64,000 nt of DNA from Shewanella sp. Choline-02u-19 (GTDB lineage Bacteria > Pseudomonadota > Gammaproteobacteria > Enterobacterales > Shewanellaceae). The notes under the pieces are model-generated. The model made no database searches, was not told where the DNA came from, and worked only from the letters and a program-made list of their open reading frames with translations. Position 1 is the first letter of the stretch, and the number at the start of each line of letters is the position of its first letter. The DNA lies in NCBI RefSeq assembly GCF_002836205.1, contig NZ_PJBE01000010.1, positions 195,480 through 259,479 on the forward strand, read 5' to 3'. Both the position numbers and the translations under genes were made by a program. This document shows, piece by piece, positions 53,628 through 63,694 of the stretch.

Positions 53628-54140
53628 TTATCCTTGTTTTGCATCTAATCGAGCTGCTTTTTCTAGCTTTTGCTTAATACGTTGACGTTTTAATGGTGAT
53701 AAGTAGTCAACAAACAGCTTTCCTGCCAAATGGTCGAGTTCATGTTGCAAGCAAATCGCAAACAAGCCTTCTGCTTCTAACGTAAACTCATTACCGTCAC
53801 GGTCAAGCGCTTTGATGGTGACAAACTCTGCCCGATCCACTTCGGCATATATCCCTGGAACAGACAGACAGCCTTCTTCATTACGAAAATCACCACTTTT
53901 GGCGGTAATCTCTAAATTAATGAACACTTTTGGCCGCTCGACCTCATCTTGTAAGTCTAATACGATGAGTTGCTGATGAAAATCAACTTGGGTGGCTGCT
54001 AGGCCAATGCCCTTTTCTTCGTACATGGTTTCAAGCATATCGTCGATTTGCGTCTGCAGTGCAGCGCTAAACTCAGTGATTGGCTGGGCAATCGTGCGTA
54101 ATCTTTCATCTGGAAAACGTAACACTTTTAGTAAACTCAT
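53628..54140 (-). CDS. def: Peptide deformylase
   Basis: Removes the N-formyl group from new proteins; a metal enzyme. The three family motifs are present: [10 protein letters not shown] (residues 44-53), EEGCLSVPG with the metal Cys, and [16 protein letters not shown] with the metal HExxH. The length of 170 residues matches E. coli Def. It leads the def-fmt-rsmB-trkA-trkH run and is divergent from the LysM gene. Confidence 0.97.
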   Translation of the reverse strand: MSLLKVLRFPDERLRTIAQPITEFSAALQTQIDDMLETMYEEKGIGLAATQVDFHQQLIVLDLQDEVERPKVFINLEITAKSGDFRNEEGCLSVPGIYAEVDRAEFVTIKALDRDGNEFTLEAEGLFAICLQHELDHLAGKLFVDYLSPLKRQRIKQKLEKAARLDAKQG

Positions 54141-54275
54141 ACCTAAACTCTTAACAGGTCTGTCAAATCTAAGTCAGTTGGTTATACTGGCTTTGGCTAA
54201 TGACTCAATTTTAGTCTTTAGCGGCATTCAATAACAGCAAAAGCTCTACTTATAATCTAATAAAGAGCAAATAGC

Positions 54276-55376
54276 ATGGATACCCTGATGAAACGGTTAC
54301 TATTACTTGCCTCACTTATGCTTGGTTGTACGTTCGTATTCGCTGATACCTTGACACTTAAATCTGGACACCCTGAGTCCTATGTTGTCAAAAAAGGCGA
54401 CACCCTTTGGGACATATCAACTTTTTTCCTAAAGGATCCTTGGCGATGGCCAACATTGTGGGGAGCGAACCCGCAAGTGGCGAACCCGCACTTAATTTAT
54501 CCCGGTGATAAACTGACGTTGGTGTTTATTGATGGTGTGCCACGTTTGGTGGTTAAACCTCATTTAAGCAAGAGCCCTGCTGGGCGTATCTCGGCAAAGA
54601 ACGGTGCCATCCCCGCGGTCGATTTGTCACTTATTCAACCTTATTTACTGCAAAACAGAGTTGTCGATGCAGAGTGGTTTGAAGCGCAGCCTATGATTAT
54701 GGGCGGTGAAAGTCCGTCTAAATATCATGTGGTGTCAGATATTGTCTATGTTCAAGGTGAGCTGACCGTCGGTGATAAATTTGGCGTTTATGCGCAGGGC
54801 CGTGAGTTCTCTAATGCTGAGGGCGAGTCTCTTGGGTTAGAAGTGGTGTTGGCGGCCAGTGGTCGAGTGGTTGAATCCGGCGCTGTTTCTAAGGTTGAAT
54901 TACTCAGTAGCTTACGCGAAACAAGAGCTGGCAACCGTATCTTACCGATTGAAGATGACTCGTTGATGTCAGCCTACTTTATGCCGAGAGCTGCGGAGTT
55001 AACCGCTGTTACGACCGTTTTGGCATCGGGTAAAGACATTCGAGCAATGGGTAAGCTAGATGTCGCCTACCTTGACCGAGGTTATATTGACGGTGTTGAA
55101 ACTGGGCATGTGTTCTCTATTTTCAAAGAGGGTGATGTCGTCGTTATCGATGGTGATGGTATACCTGTACAGCCTAACGATCGTAATCGTTACGAGAAGA
55201 TGTTAGCCAATGTCTCGGCGGATAATGCAGTACAAATGCCGGATCTATATCGTGGTAAGTTAATGGTCTTCAAAGTTTTCGAAAAGGTCAGCTTAGGAAT
55301 TATCCTCAAAAATGAAAGGCCTGTCCGTATTGCGGATAAACTCACTATTCCCGATTCGCTGATAGCGGGCGAATAG
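54276..55376 (+). CDS. LysM-domain exported protein
   Basis: A 366-residue exported protein conserved between def and dprA in gammaproteobacteria. After a signal peptide (MKRLLLLASLMLGCTFVFA, from the second ATG at 54288) comes one LysM motif, YVVKKGDTLWDISTFFLKD through LIYPGDKLTLV, which binds peptidoglycan. The remainder (95-366) is beta-rich, of unknown function. The ATG at 54276 or 54288 could be used. It is alone or cotranscribed with dprA 61 bases downstream. Confidence 0.85.
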   Translation: MDTLMKRLLLLASLMLGCTFVFADTLTLKSGHPESYVVKKGDTLWDISTFFLKDPWRWPTLWGANPQVANPHLIYPGDKLTLVFIDGVPRLVVKPHLSKSPAGRISAKNGAIPAVDLSLIQPYLLQNRVVDAEWFEAQPMIMGGESPSKYHVVSDIVYVQGELTVGDKFGVYAQGREFSNAEGESLGLEVVLAASGRVVESGAVSKVELLSSLRETRAGNRILPIEDDSLMSAYFMPRAAELTAVTTVLASGKDIRAMGKLDVAYLDRGYIDGVETGHVFSIFKEGDVVVIDGDGIPVQPNDRNRYEKMLANVSADNAVQMPDLYRGKLMVFKVFEKVSLGIILKNERPVRIADKLTIPDSLIAGE

Positions 55377-55437
55377 TCTAGAGTTAGAGCTTATACCAGT
55401 GCAGCGATAGTGCTGCACTGACATTAGAGGCTAAGTT

Positions 55438-56541
55438 ATTAATGACAAGCTGGTCGATTGGCTAGTTGTTTCTGCTGTATCCGGGTTAGGACCTGCTCGG
55501 ATTAAACAATTAATAAACTACATGGATGTGGAAGAGCTAAGGCAAAGGTTAACCCATGAACCCGATGCATTACCTCTACCAGAGTCATTACTCAATGCTA
55601 ATTTAACCCCCGATTACGCCTTAGTTGATACTGCACTTGAATGGCAACAACAAAGTGAGTTCAACCACTTATTGTGTTTGGCTGATCCTCTCTATCCGCC
55701 TTTGCTTAAACAGATTAGTGACCCGCCAACCGTCCTGTTCATCAAAGGTAATATCACCAGTTTAATACGCCCGGGTATTGCGATAGTTGGTAGTCGTAAT
55801 GCCACGCCGGGGGGATTGAAAATGGCTTACTCGTTGTCTTCGCAGCTGGTGGATCAGCAGCTTTGCATTGTCAGTGGTATGGCGTTAGGGATCGATGGGG
55901 CTGCGCATCAGGCAGCTATTGATAACAGAGGCGTCAGCATTGCGGTTCTGGGCACAGGGGCTGAAGTTATTTATCCCAAAAGGCATCGGAGTATTTATCA
56001 TGATATTCAGAATGATGGCTGCGTTATGACCGAATTTTGGCCGCAGGTGAAACCCTATTCTGGTAATTTCCCGAAACGAAACCGGATCATTAGCGGTCTA
56101 ACTCTAGGAACCCTTGTTGTAGAAGCTAGCTTAAAAAGTGGTTCTTTAATTAGTGCTAGGTTAGCGAATGAGCAAGGGCGAGAAGTGTTTGCGATGCCGG
56201 GAAGTGTATTGAGTGGTCAGAGTGAAGGCTGTCATCAACTTCTTCGTGATGGGGCCAAATTGGTGGAGTCTGCTGGCGACATTTTAGAAGAAATCGCGGT
56301 TTTATCTGGCTACCACCTTGAAGAAGTGAAGGCCTGCCACCATATAGGGGGTGAGATAGTCTCTGATTTGCCATTTGCTTCGCTGTTAGCTAGTGTAGGT
56401 TATGAAACCACAACGATCGATAACGTGGTTGAGCATAGTGGAAAAGCCATAGAGCTAGTATTGGAGCAGTTGCTTGAGCTTGAATTACAAGGTTGGGTTA
56501 CTGCTGTACCCGGTGGTTATGTAAGACTTAAGAGGAGCTAG
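55438..56541 (+). CDS. dprA: DNA processing protein DprA (apparent AUU start)
   Basis: Binds incoming single-stranded DNA and loads RecA during transformation. The Rossmann-like domain shows [35 protein letters not shown] and [20 protein letters not shown] strands (the second here begins [17 protein letters not shown]), with a C-terminal winged helix. Codons upstream of the first ATG (55522) encode the family N-terminus [20 protein letters not shown] in frame, before a TAA at 55432. No ATG, GTG or TTG lies between, but ATT 55438 has AGAGG nine bases before it. I therefore start at 55438 (367 residues); starting at 55522 would give 339. Confidence 0.9.
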   Translation: MNDKLVDWLVVSAVSGLGPARIKQLINYMDVEELRQRLTHEPDALPLPESLLNANLTPDYALVDTALEWQQQSEFNHLLCLADPLYPPLLKQISDPPTVLFIKGNITSLIRPGIAIVGSRNATPGGLKMAYSLSSQLVDQQLCIVSGMALGIDGAAHQAAIDNRGVSIAVLGTGAEVIYPKRHRSIYHDIQNDGCVMTEFWPQVKPYSGNFPKRNRIISGLTLGTLVVEASLKSGSLISARLANEQGREVFAMPGSVLSGQSEGCHQLLRDGAKLVESAGDILEEIAVLSGYHLEEVKACHHIGGEIVSDLPFASLLASVGYETTTIDNVVEHSGKAIELVLEQLLELELQGWVTAVPGGYVRLKRS

Positions 56542-56543
56542 CC

Positions 56544-57017
56544 ATGTTTGATATCCTCATGTATCTATTTGAAAACTATGTGCATAGTGAAGCTGAGTTT
56601 TTAGTCGATGAAGACGAACTCACAAAAGAATTAACGCGTGCTGGCTTTCACCAGTCGGAGATAATTAAGGCTTTGACTTGGTTGGAAGGCCTAGCCGAGT
56701 TGCAAGAGGCGGGAACACCTTACCTTTGCAATCATGATCAACAATCTTTCCGTATTTATACCAAAGATGAGATAAATAAAATTGATGTGGAGAGCCGCGG
56801 CTTTCTGCTGTTTCTAGAGCAAATTAAAGTGCTCAGTGTCGAAACGCGTGAAATGGTTATCGATCGGGTGATGGAGCTCGACGAAACGACGTTAAATTTA
56901 GATGATCTAAAATGGGTTATCTTAATGGTGTTATTTAATGCGCCAGGCCATGAGTTGGCCTATGAACAGATGGAAGATCTCATCTTTGAGCAACCTGATG
57001 GTCGTCTACATTCATAA
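56544..57017 (+). CDS. smg: Smg/DUF494 family protein
   Basis: A 157-residue acidic protein of the Smg (DUF494) family, almost always found after dprA. It begins [20 protein letters not shown] and ends [20 protein letters not shown]. It lies two bases after the dprA stop, so translation is probably coupled. The function is not established. Confidence 0.95.
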   Translation: MFDILMYLFENYVHSEAEFLVDEDELTKELTRAGFHQSEIIKALTWLEGLAELQEAGTPYLCNHDQQSFRIYTKDEINKIDVESRGFLLFLEQIKVLSVETREMVIDRVMELDETTLNLDDLKWVILMVLFNAPGHELAYEQMEDLIFEQPDGRLHS

Positions 57018-57039
57018 GTAAGCATTTGTTTGAGCATAT

Positions 57040-57065
57040 AAAAAGGAGGCTAACGCCTCCTTTTT
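57040..57065. terminator. Bidirectional terminator between smg and the collagenase gene
   Basis: AAAAAGGAGGC and GCCTCCTTTTT form an 11-bp stem with loop TAAC, with A/T runs on both sides. Confidence 0.9.
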
Positions 57066-57085
57066 AGTATCATTATTAGCTAGCA

Positions 57086-58861
57086 CTAAAAATGTAAGTG
57101 TTTGCTGTCTTGAGTTAAGTGCTCTGGCTGCAAGTAGTCACGATAAGCATAGCGGTTCTGTTTATGCAGTCTAGGCTTAGCTTTTTCTTCACTGTCATCG
57201 AATTGTTCGACTTGGGCTGCAAGCCAACCTGCAAACTCCTGCTGATGTTGAGTCAACTCGGCGAGTAGTGACTCATAACCTTCAAAGTAATCTGTTTTCA
57301 AGAACTGGCTCAGCTTCACGTAATCACTATGGTGATGCTCGGCAAGAAAACGCACCGCCATGTAACTCCATTTGTAGGTCATATCTACGCCATCTTTGTA
57401 CTCAGTCGCGAATATATCTTCTAATGACGGGGCCTCTTCGATGTCGCGCTTGATGATTTTAAGCGTGGTTGGGTTTTGATCTCCCCGCGCAATGTATTCA
57501 GCTAAGCCTTCTGACCACCACACCATTTTGCTAGGGAAGTGTCCGAAACCGCCATACTTTACAAAGTGGCCATCTAAATAATGAACATATTCATGATTTA
57601 AGTTCCAAATCGCAAACTCAGGCTCTATCCACCATTGGCGATAGGCAAAGAAAGTCGCTTGGTTGCCCGGTTTGGACGGTTTTCCTTCGATATACATGCC
57701 GCCGTTATCGGTTTGAATGTCGAAGACTAACTGGCCATAGTAGTGATATTGGCTCCAGTTTTTGAATGCCACGACTCTTAATGCATCATTGTTATCGTTG
57801 GCTGTGGGCTGCTGCTGTGTTTCAAGCAGTTGATGAAAATGCGACTCTTGAGATGTGAGCTTAGTACAGCTGTCAGTTAGCTCTTGTTGGTTAAGATCTT
57901 GCGCTAAAATAAATAACGAGTCAGAGCAACGGTGCTCTATCGGCAGCGCTTCTTTAAGTTCTGGGATACGGCATATTTCGCTATTTTCTTGGCAACGCTC
58001 TTGGGCTGCAAAGGTATTAACATGATAGCCCTTGCTGTATGCATCTTTGGCGCTCTCTCCGCGTTTAGCGACATCTTGCTTAGCAATATTTGCAACGGCC
58101 TCATCGACGGCTTTTTCAAGTGCAGTTGTTTCGCCATCCTCTGATGATGGTAATGATAGTCTATAGAGTGCTAACGCCCAATATGCATTGGTTCGCGGCC
58201 AGTCTTTATCTGCGCGAATACTTGCATCGCTGGCTGCAAATGAAACTAAAGGTTCATTGAGCTGTGCTGAGAGTAACGTGGCATTGAGTTCGCCATCAAT
58301 CTCCTTGCGACTGACGTTAAACAAAAAACCATAGGCTTTTAATGTTTCAAGCAAAGCGTAGTCGTTTGACTGTAGGCTGGCAGTGCTTGCCAGTTGGGCT
58401 AGTTGAGTGTTTAGCTGCGGTAGTAATGGTGCGAGTTGCACTGCACGTTCATTGCTTGAGAAATAGCGATAAACCGTTACCGCATACTGCTCCTGCAAGC
58501 GAGCTTGGTTATTTAATTGACCTGAGCTTGCAAGTTGTTCAAGCGCAACAGATAACCCAGCATAGTCGGTCGCTTCTAGCTGTTCTATGGGACCATAATA
58601 ACTAAATGCACGGAAGTAATAGAGTAGCTTATCAAGGCTATTAAATTCAGTTGTGGTTGCTAAAGCCGCGCTTGCTTGTTGGAAATGAGCAACGGTTAAC
58701 AGTGGGCTTGAAGCATCAAAGAGTGTACTTTCTGAAGTTGTAGATATTTGTTGTACTAGTTCTGGCTGAAGTGGGGGATTGTTTGTGCTTGAACAGCCAG
58801 ATATTGAGCCAGATAGCGCCGCTATGATAGTTAAAGCAATTTTATTTTTTGTATTCATCAA
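57086..58861 (-). CDS. M9-type collagenase-like lipoprotein
   Basis: A predicted secreted or surface-anchored zinc metalloprotease of 591 residues. The signal peptide carries a lipobox (SGSISGCSS, Cys23). The catalytic site is NHEYVHYLDGHFVKYGG (HExxH), with the downstream WWSEGLAEYIARGDQ supplying the third metal ligand, as in Vibrio collagenases. Cys pairs (CQENSEICRIPE and CSDSLF) precede it. The N-terminal 300 residues look like the helical activator region of M9. True collagen activity is not certain. The start at 58861 or the next ATG is equally good. It converges with smg. Confidence 0.82.
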   Translation of the reverse strand: MMNTKNKIALTIIAALSGSISGCSSTNNPPLQPELVQQISTTSESTLFDASSPLLTVAHFQQASAALATTTEFNSLDKLLYYFRAFSYYGPIEQLEATDYAGLSVALEQLASSGQLNNQARLQEQYAVTVYRYFSSNERAVQLAPLLPQLNTQLAQLASTASLQSNDYALLETLKAYGFLFNVSRKEIDGELNATLLSAQLNEPLVSFAASDASIRADKDWPRTNAYWALALYRLSLPSSEDGETTALEKAVDEAVANIAKQDVAKRGESAKDAYSKGYHVNTFAAQERCQENSEICRIPELKEALPIEHRCSDSLFILAQDLNQQELTDSCTKLTSQESHFHQLLETQQQPTANDNNDALRVVAFKNWSQYHYYGQLVFDIQTDNGGMYIEGKPSKPGNQATFFAYRQWWIEPEFAIWNLNHEYVHYLDGHFVKYGGFGHFPSKMVWWSEGLAEYIARGDQNPTTLKIIKRDIEEAPSLEDIFATEYKDGVDMTYKWSYMAVRFLAEHHHSDYVKLSQFLKTDYFEGYESLLAELTQHQQEFAGWLAAQVEQFDDSEEKAKPRLHKQNRYAYRDYLQPEHLTQDSKHLHF

Positions 58862-58981
58862 TTAACCCTTTATTTTTTTGGATACAATATACCACCACTT
58901 TTTATCAAAACCTATTAGATGAATACAAAAGTTACGCTAATACTTGGTAGAATAGCGCTATATTGAAGAACTGAGATAATC

Positions 58982-59545
58982 ATGGCTAAAATCGATAAGC
59001 AACTGTTTACAACACATGAACACGCATTAGAAAAAGAGTATGAACTCTGTCCTAAGTGTGGCAGTGAACTGTCAGTAAGACACAGTAAGCATGGTGGGTT
59101 TATCGGCTGTAATAACTATCCTAGTTGTGATTACACTCGGCCATTAGTGCAGCATGAGTCTATAGAAACTCAAGTGATTGAAGGCTCAAGCTGCCCCGAG
59201 TGCGGTAATGAGCTTGCCGTTAAGTCTGGTCGATTTGGTATTTTTATTGGTTGTACCAATTACCCTCAATGCAGTCACATCGAAAAACACGATCAAGCCG
59301 ACGCAGAAGATGAAATTGATTGTCCAAAGTGTAAGTCGGGTCATGTTGAGCATAGAACCAGTCGATTTGGTAAATCATTCTATGCTTGCAGTGCTTATCC
59401 TAAATGTAAGTTTTTGGTGAACTATCCACCTAGAGCTGAAGCGTGTCCTGATTGTGGTTTTGGGATTTTAGTTGAGCGTAAAGGGGCGGCAGGAATGCGC
59501 TTAGAATGTCCCGAGAAAACGTGCAAATATAAACGGCCTGTCTAA
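58982..59545 (+). CDS. Topoisomerase I-like C4 zinc-ribbon protein (YrdD-like)
   Basis: A 187-residue protein built of four topoisomerase-type zinc ribbons, each with Cys-x2-Cys and a later Cys-Cys pair: CPKCGSEL with CNNYPSC, CPECGNEL with CTNYPQC, CPKCKSGH with CSAYPKC and CPDCGFGI with CPEKTC. No catalytic topoisomerase domain is present. It is conserved beside tsaC and aroE in gammaproteobacteria. Its role is unknown, probably DNA binding. Confidence 0.92.
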   Translation: MAKIDKQLFTTHEHALEKEYELCPKCGSELSVRHSKHGGFIGCNNYPSCDYTRPLVQHESIETQVIEGSSCPECGNELAVKSGRFGIFIGCTNYPQCSHIEKHDQADAEDEIDCPKCKSGHVEHRTSRFGKSFYACSAYPKCKFLVNYPPRAEACPDCGFGILVERKGAAGMRLECPEKTCKYKRPV

Positions 59546-59637
59546 ATAATCATATTACCTTCCACTAATGTCGCTTTTGAGTAATCATAGTGACATTAAA
59601 CAGTGCAGCTTATATTGAGTAAGGAACAGTGAGATAA

Positions 59638-60201
59638 ATGTTAGAAGTATTGCCTGCTGAAGTGGCTGAGCTTATTGAACAAGGAGGCATCATCGCCTAC
59701 CCAACGGAGGCCGTTTATGGTTTAGGTTGCGATCCCGACAATGATGAAGCTATTCATCAGTTGCTGCAAATAAAGCAGCGTCCTTGGCACAAAGGCTTGA
59801 TACTCGTTGCGGGTGACTATCAACAACTCCTTCCCTATATTGATGAATCTCAGCTTAGTGTTGAGCAGCTAGCATTTGTTCACAGTAAATGGCCCGGCCC
59901 TTTTACCTTTATCATGCCAATCAAATCTGGGCTGTCTAAATTATTAAGCGGTACCTTTAATTCCATAGCCGTACGAGTTACCTCGCATATCGGTGTGAAA
60001 GGGCTATGCGCTGCAATCAATAAACCCATTGTTTCAACCAGTGCCAATTTATCAGGTCAAGAGCCCGCGTTATCACCTATAGCCGTTCGACAGCAGTTTG
60101 AGGGCATTATTGCTGGGTTAGTGGTTGGAGAGCTAGGAAGTCAGACTGCTCCTTCAACGATTATCGATGCCAAGAGCGGCAACATTATAAGAAAAGGTTA
60201 A
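59638..60201 (+). CDS. tsaC: L-threonylcarbamoyladenylate synthase TsaC
   Basis: First enzyme of t6A37 tRNA modification: makes threonylcarbamoyl-AMP from threonine, bicarbonate and ATP. YrdC-fold motifs are visible: [20 protein letters not shown], the Lys-containing [30 protein letters not shown] and [14 protein letters not shown]. At 187 residues it matches E. coli TsaC (190). It lies 12 bases before hemF, as in E. coli-like neighbourhoods. Confidence 0.96.
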   Translation: MLEVLPAEVAELIEQGGIIAYPTEAVYGLGCDPDNDEAIHQLLQIKQRPWHKGLILVAGDYQQLLPYIDESQLSVEQLAFVHSKWPGPFTFIMPIKSGLSKLLSGTFNSIAVRVTSHIGVKGLCAAINKPIVSTSANLSGQEPALSPIAVRQQFEGIIAGLVVGELGSQTAPSTIIDAKSGNIIRKG

Positions 60202-61128
<927 letters not shown>

Positions 61129-61180
61129 ACTGCAATGATTATATAGAAGGTGAAATCAGTCACGCATCGATAAAAGGGCG

Positions 61181-61881
61181 TTACTGGTTTCGCATATGAT
61201 CCGCAAGTGTCGATATCGCAGCGTAAATGGCTTGTTGGTGTTGCTTATCTTCTATCTCTATTTCAATAGCCGTTTTCATACAAGCTAACCATTGCTCGCG
61301 CATGTTCTCGTCAATGTTGAACGGCATATGTCTTGCTTTTAAAGCGGGGTGGCCATGTTTCTGCTGATATAGCTGCGGTCCGCCTAACCAACCGCTTAGA
61401 AATTCAAATAACTTTTGTTCTGATTCATTAATACCAATTACCTTTAGTATTTAGTCAATTCAGAATCGCTCACGCTTTTCAATTCAAAGCGCATTGACGA
61501 CAGAATGGTATTCCCTTGTGAGTCAATGCAAAGCAGAAGTGGAATGCATGGGCGCTTCCCGTAGGGTGGGTTTCAAAGCGCTGCATGCTGCGACGAAAAC
61601 TCTCGATATAGAATCACTATTAGCTTCACGTCTCCGACTTGCCTTCAGCACTTTGAATTCCCACTGAATGAACAGATACTGAATGCAATTGGTATCATTG
61701 GCGCTCTGTGAATATTCAGCAACTCTTTACTGGCTTGTTTAGACTGCATCTGCAAATAAAACTGATGAGCAACTGCGCGAATGGTTTTCTCGCCACCAAT
61801 ACGATCATAAGCATTCGATTGCTGCGGATCTCGCTCTTCTGTGGTCTCTTTTTTACTTACCAGGCGTTTTAACCAATTCAT
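61181..61881 (-). pseudogene. Group II truncated haemoglobin gene split by a MITE-like insertion
   Basis: The 5' part starts at ATG 61881 and encodes MNWLKRLVSKKETTEE followed by YDRIGGEKTIRAVAHQFYLQ and ends in LLNIHRAPM. The 3' part (61430 to 61181) encodes NESEQKLFEFLSGWLGGPQL, then KHGHPALKARHMPFNIDENM with the proximal haem His, to HMRNQ-stop. Deleting 61430-61695 joins them in frame as RAPMNESEQKLF, a complete truncated haemoglobin of about 144 residues. As it stands, the frame ends 16 codons into the insert, after PIAFSICSFSGNSKC. The gene normally lies between hemF and aroE in Shewanella. It is inactivated here. Confidence 0.88.
61430..61695. mobile_element. 266-bp MITE-like element
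   Basis: The ends are inverted repeats: ATACCAATT (from 61431) and AATTGGTAT (61687-61695), extended imperfectly for about 30 bases (AGTAT and TTCAG blocks match on both sides). The element has no transposase and no notable open frame, so it would depend on a transposase encoded elsewhere. It is flanked by CATT on each side. It splits the truncated haemoglobin gene precisely. Confidence 0.75.
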
Positions 61882-62021
61882 CTTTCATCTTCTATTACTC
61901 GTCATGCCGCCATTATAGCAATTATGCACAGTGAAAATAACGGCGACAGAATAGATTGCTAGTCGCTAAATCCGCGGTAAACTAACCCCCACTAAGTTTA
62001 GCTAGCAACAGAGTGTTGATG

Positions 62022-62837
62022 ATGACGGATAGATACGCAGTATTTGGTAACCCTATTGGGCACAGTAAGTCACCGAAAATCCACGCCGTGTTTGCTGCTG
62101 AAACAAATCAGTCATTACGATATGAAGCCATTTTGGCTCCAGTGGATGCATTTGAAGTTAGTTTTCGTACTTTTGTTGCCAACCAAGGATTGGGGGCAAA
62201 TGTTACCGTGCCTTTCAAAGAACAAGCATTTGCACTGTGCGATGAATTAAGTGACCAAGCGCAGCTTGCTGGGGCAGTAAACACGCTATCAGTATTAAGC
62301 AATGGCACAATTCGTGGGGATAATACCGACGGGCTGGGCCTGGTTACCGATCTACAGCGACAATTCGGTAGCCTAAAAGGCTTAAATATTTTGCTGGTGG
62401 GTGCGGGGGGAGCGGCTAGAGGCTGTATATTACCATTATTGCAGGCTGGTATCGCTAAGTTGACGATCGTTAATCGCACTCAATCTAAAGCTAAAGCATT
62501 GGTCGACATATTTGCTGAGTACGGTGATGTCGTCACATTACCTATCGGGCATACAGGGCAAAGCTACGATATTATTATCAATTCGACCTCATCTAGCTTA
62601 AGCGGTGATGTACCCAAGATCAGTCATCAAACAATAGCTGGTGACACTGTTTGCTACGATATGATGTATGGCAAAGAACAAACCGCCTTTAACGCTTGGG
62701 CACTAGCGCAAGGCGCCAAGCAAGCAGTTGATGGTTTAGGGATGCTGGTGGGACAAGCTGCGCAGAGTTTTTTGATTTGGCGTAAGGTTAAACCTGGCGT
62801 TGAAGCAGTTTTAACGCAGTTGAGAGCAGAGCTTTAA
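62022..62837 (+). CDS. aroE: Shikimate dehydrogenase AroE
   Basis: Reduces 3-dehydroshikimate with NADPH in the chorismate pathway. It begins [20 protein letters not shown] with the substrate loop, has [10 protein letters not shown] with the catalytic Lys, the NADP fold [17 protein letters not shown], and [12 protein letters not shown]. At 271 residues it matches E. coli (272). I choose ATG 62022; ATG 62019 and GTG 62013 are in frame and close. Confidence 0.97.
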   Translation: MTDRYAVFGNPIGHSKSPKIHAVFAAETNQSLRYEAILAPVDAFEVSFRTFVANQGLGANVTVPFKEQAFALCDELSDQAQLAGAVNTLSVLSNGTIRGDNTDGLGLVTDLQRQFGSLKGLNILLVGAGGAARGCILPLLQAGIAKLTIVNRTQSKAKALVDIFAEYGDVVTLPIGHTGQSYDIIINSTSSSLSGDVPKISHQTIAGDTVCYDMMYGKEQTAFNAWALAQGAKQAVDGLGMLVGQAAQSFLIWRKVKPGVEAVLTQLRAEL

Positions 62838-62848
62838 TAGAGAGCAAA

Positions 62849-63127
62849 ATGAATCAAAGTATATTGTTTCCTGACTTACAAGATTGGGAACCACAAGCCC
62901 TGAGTGTTGTTTTCACCGTTCAGGTGGAAGGCGTCAATATAGAGTGTCGAATAGGCTTAGCAAAGTTAGCTGAATTGTCTGCGACAGTACTGAGTGCCGA
63001 TCAACATGATATCGCTAGCAAGGCATTGGCTATTTTTGACGAGTACCGATTTGATATTGAAGATGAGATTGAGCAACTCATCGAACAAGAGGCATTCGAT
63101 GAGTTAGATGGGGTCAAACTTATATAG
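62849..63127 (+). CDS. DUF1488-family protein
   Basis: A small acidic 92-residue protein, usually downstream of aroE in gammaproteobacteria. It begins MNQSILFPDLQDWEPQALSV and contains RIGLAKLAELS, matching the DUF1488 family as I remember it. It lies 11 bases after aroE. Function unknown. Confidence 0.85.
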   Translation: MNQSILFPDLQDWEPQALSVVFTVQVEGVNIECRIGLAKLAELSATVLSADQHDIASKALAIFDEYRFDIEDEIEQLIEQEAFDELDGVKLI

Positions 63128-63136
63128 CTAGGTTCT

Positions 63137-63694
63137 TTATTCGCCTTCTTGCAAATATTCATTTTTAAGTCTGACATAGTTGTCAGCAGATTGAGGTAAG
63201 AAGGCAAGCTCAGCTTCGGTCAGTGCGCGGATCTGCTTAGCCGGGCTACCGACATAAAGATAACCACTTTTTAATACTTTATTGGGCGGCACTAAAGAAC
63301 CCGCACCCAAAATCACATCATCTTCTAATATCGCACCATCAAGGATGATCGCCCCCATACCGACTAAAATACGATTACCCACTTTACAGCCATGCAGCAT
63401 CGCTTTATGCCCAATCGTGACATCGTCACCAATAATTAACGGCTGACCCTCAGGTAATGAAGGAGACTTGCGAGTGACATGTAGTACAGTGCCATCCTGA
63501 ATGTTTGTACGTTTGCCAATGCTAATATGGTTAACGTCACCTCTGGCAGCAACTAAAGGCCAAATACTCGAATCATCATCTAAGGTGATATCACCTACCA
63601 AAACACATGCTTCATCGACATAAACATCATTTTTAAGCTGTGGCACCGTTCCTTTGTATGAGCGTAGTGACTTGTTATTTTGCGAGCTAGTCAT
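63137..63694 (-). CDS. yrdA: Gamma-carbonic anhydrase-like protein YrdA
   Basis: A left-handed beta-helix protein of 185 residues made of hexapeptide repeats (ACVLVGDITLDDDSSIWPLV, TNIQDGTVLHVT). Metal-binding His candidates are seen in ATIGHKAMLHGCKVG-type repeats (here DVTIGHKAMLHGC). The family is related to archaeal gamma-carbonic anhydrase but activity of YrdA is not demonstrated. It converges with the DUF1488 gene (9 bases apart) and is divergent from the rRNA operon. Confidence 0.93.
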   Translation of the reverse strand: MTSSQNNKSLRSYKGTVPQLKNDVYVDEACVLVGDITLDDDSSIWPLVAARGDVNHISIGKRTNIQDGTVLHVTRKSPSLPEGQPLIIGDDVTIGHKAMLHGCKVGNRILVGMGAIILDGAILEDDVILGAGSLVPPNKVLKSGYLYVGSPAKQIRALTEAELAFLPQSADNYVRLKNEYLQEGE

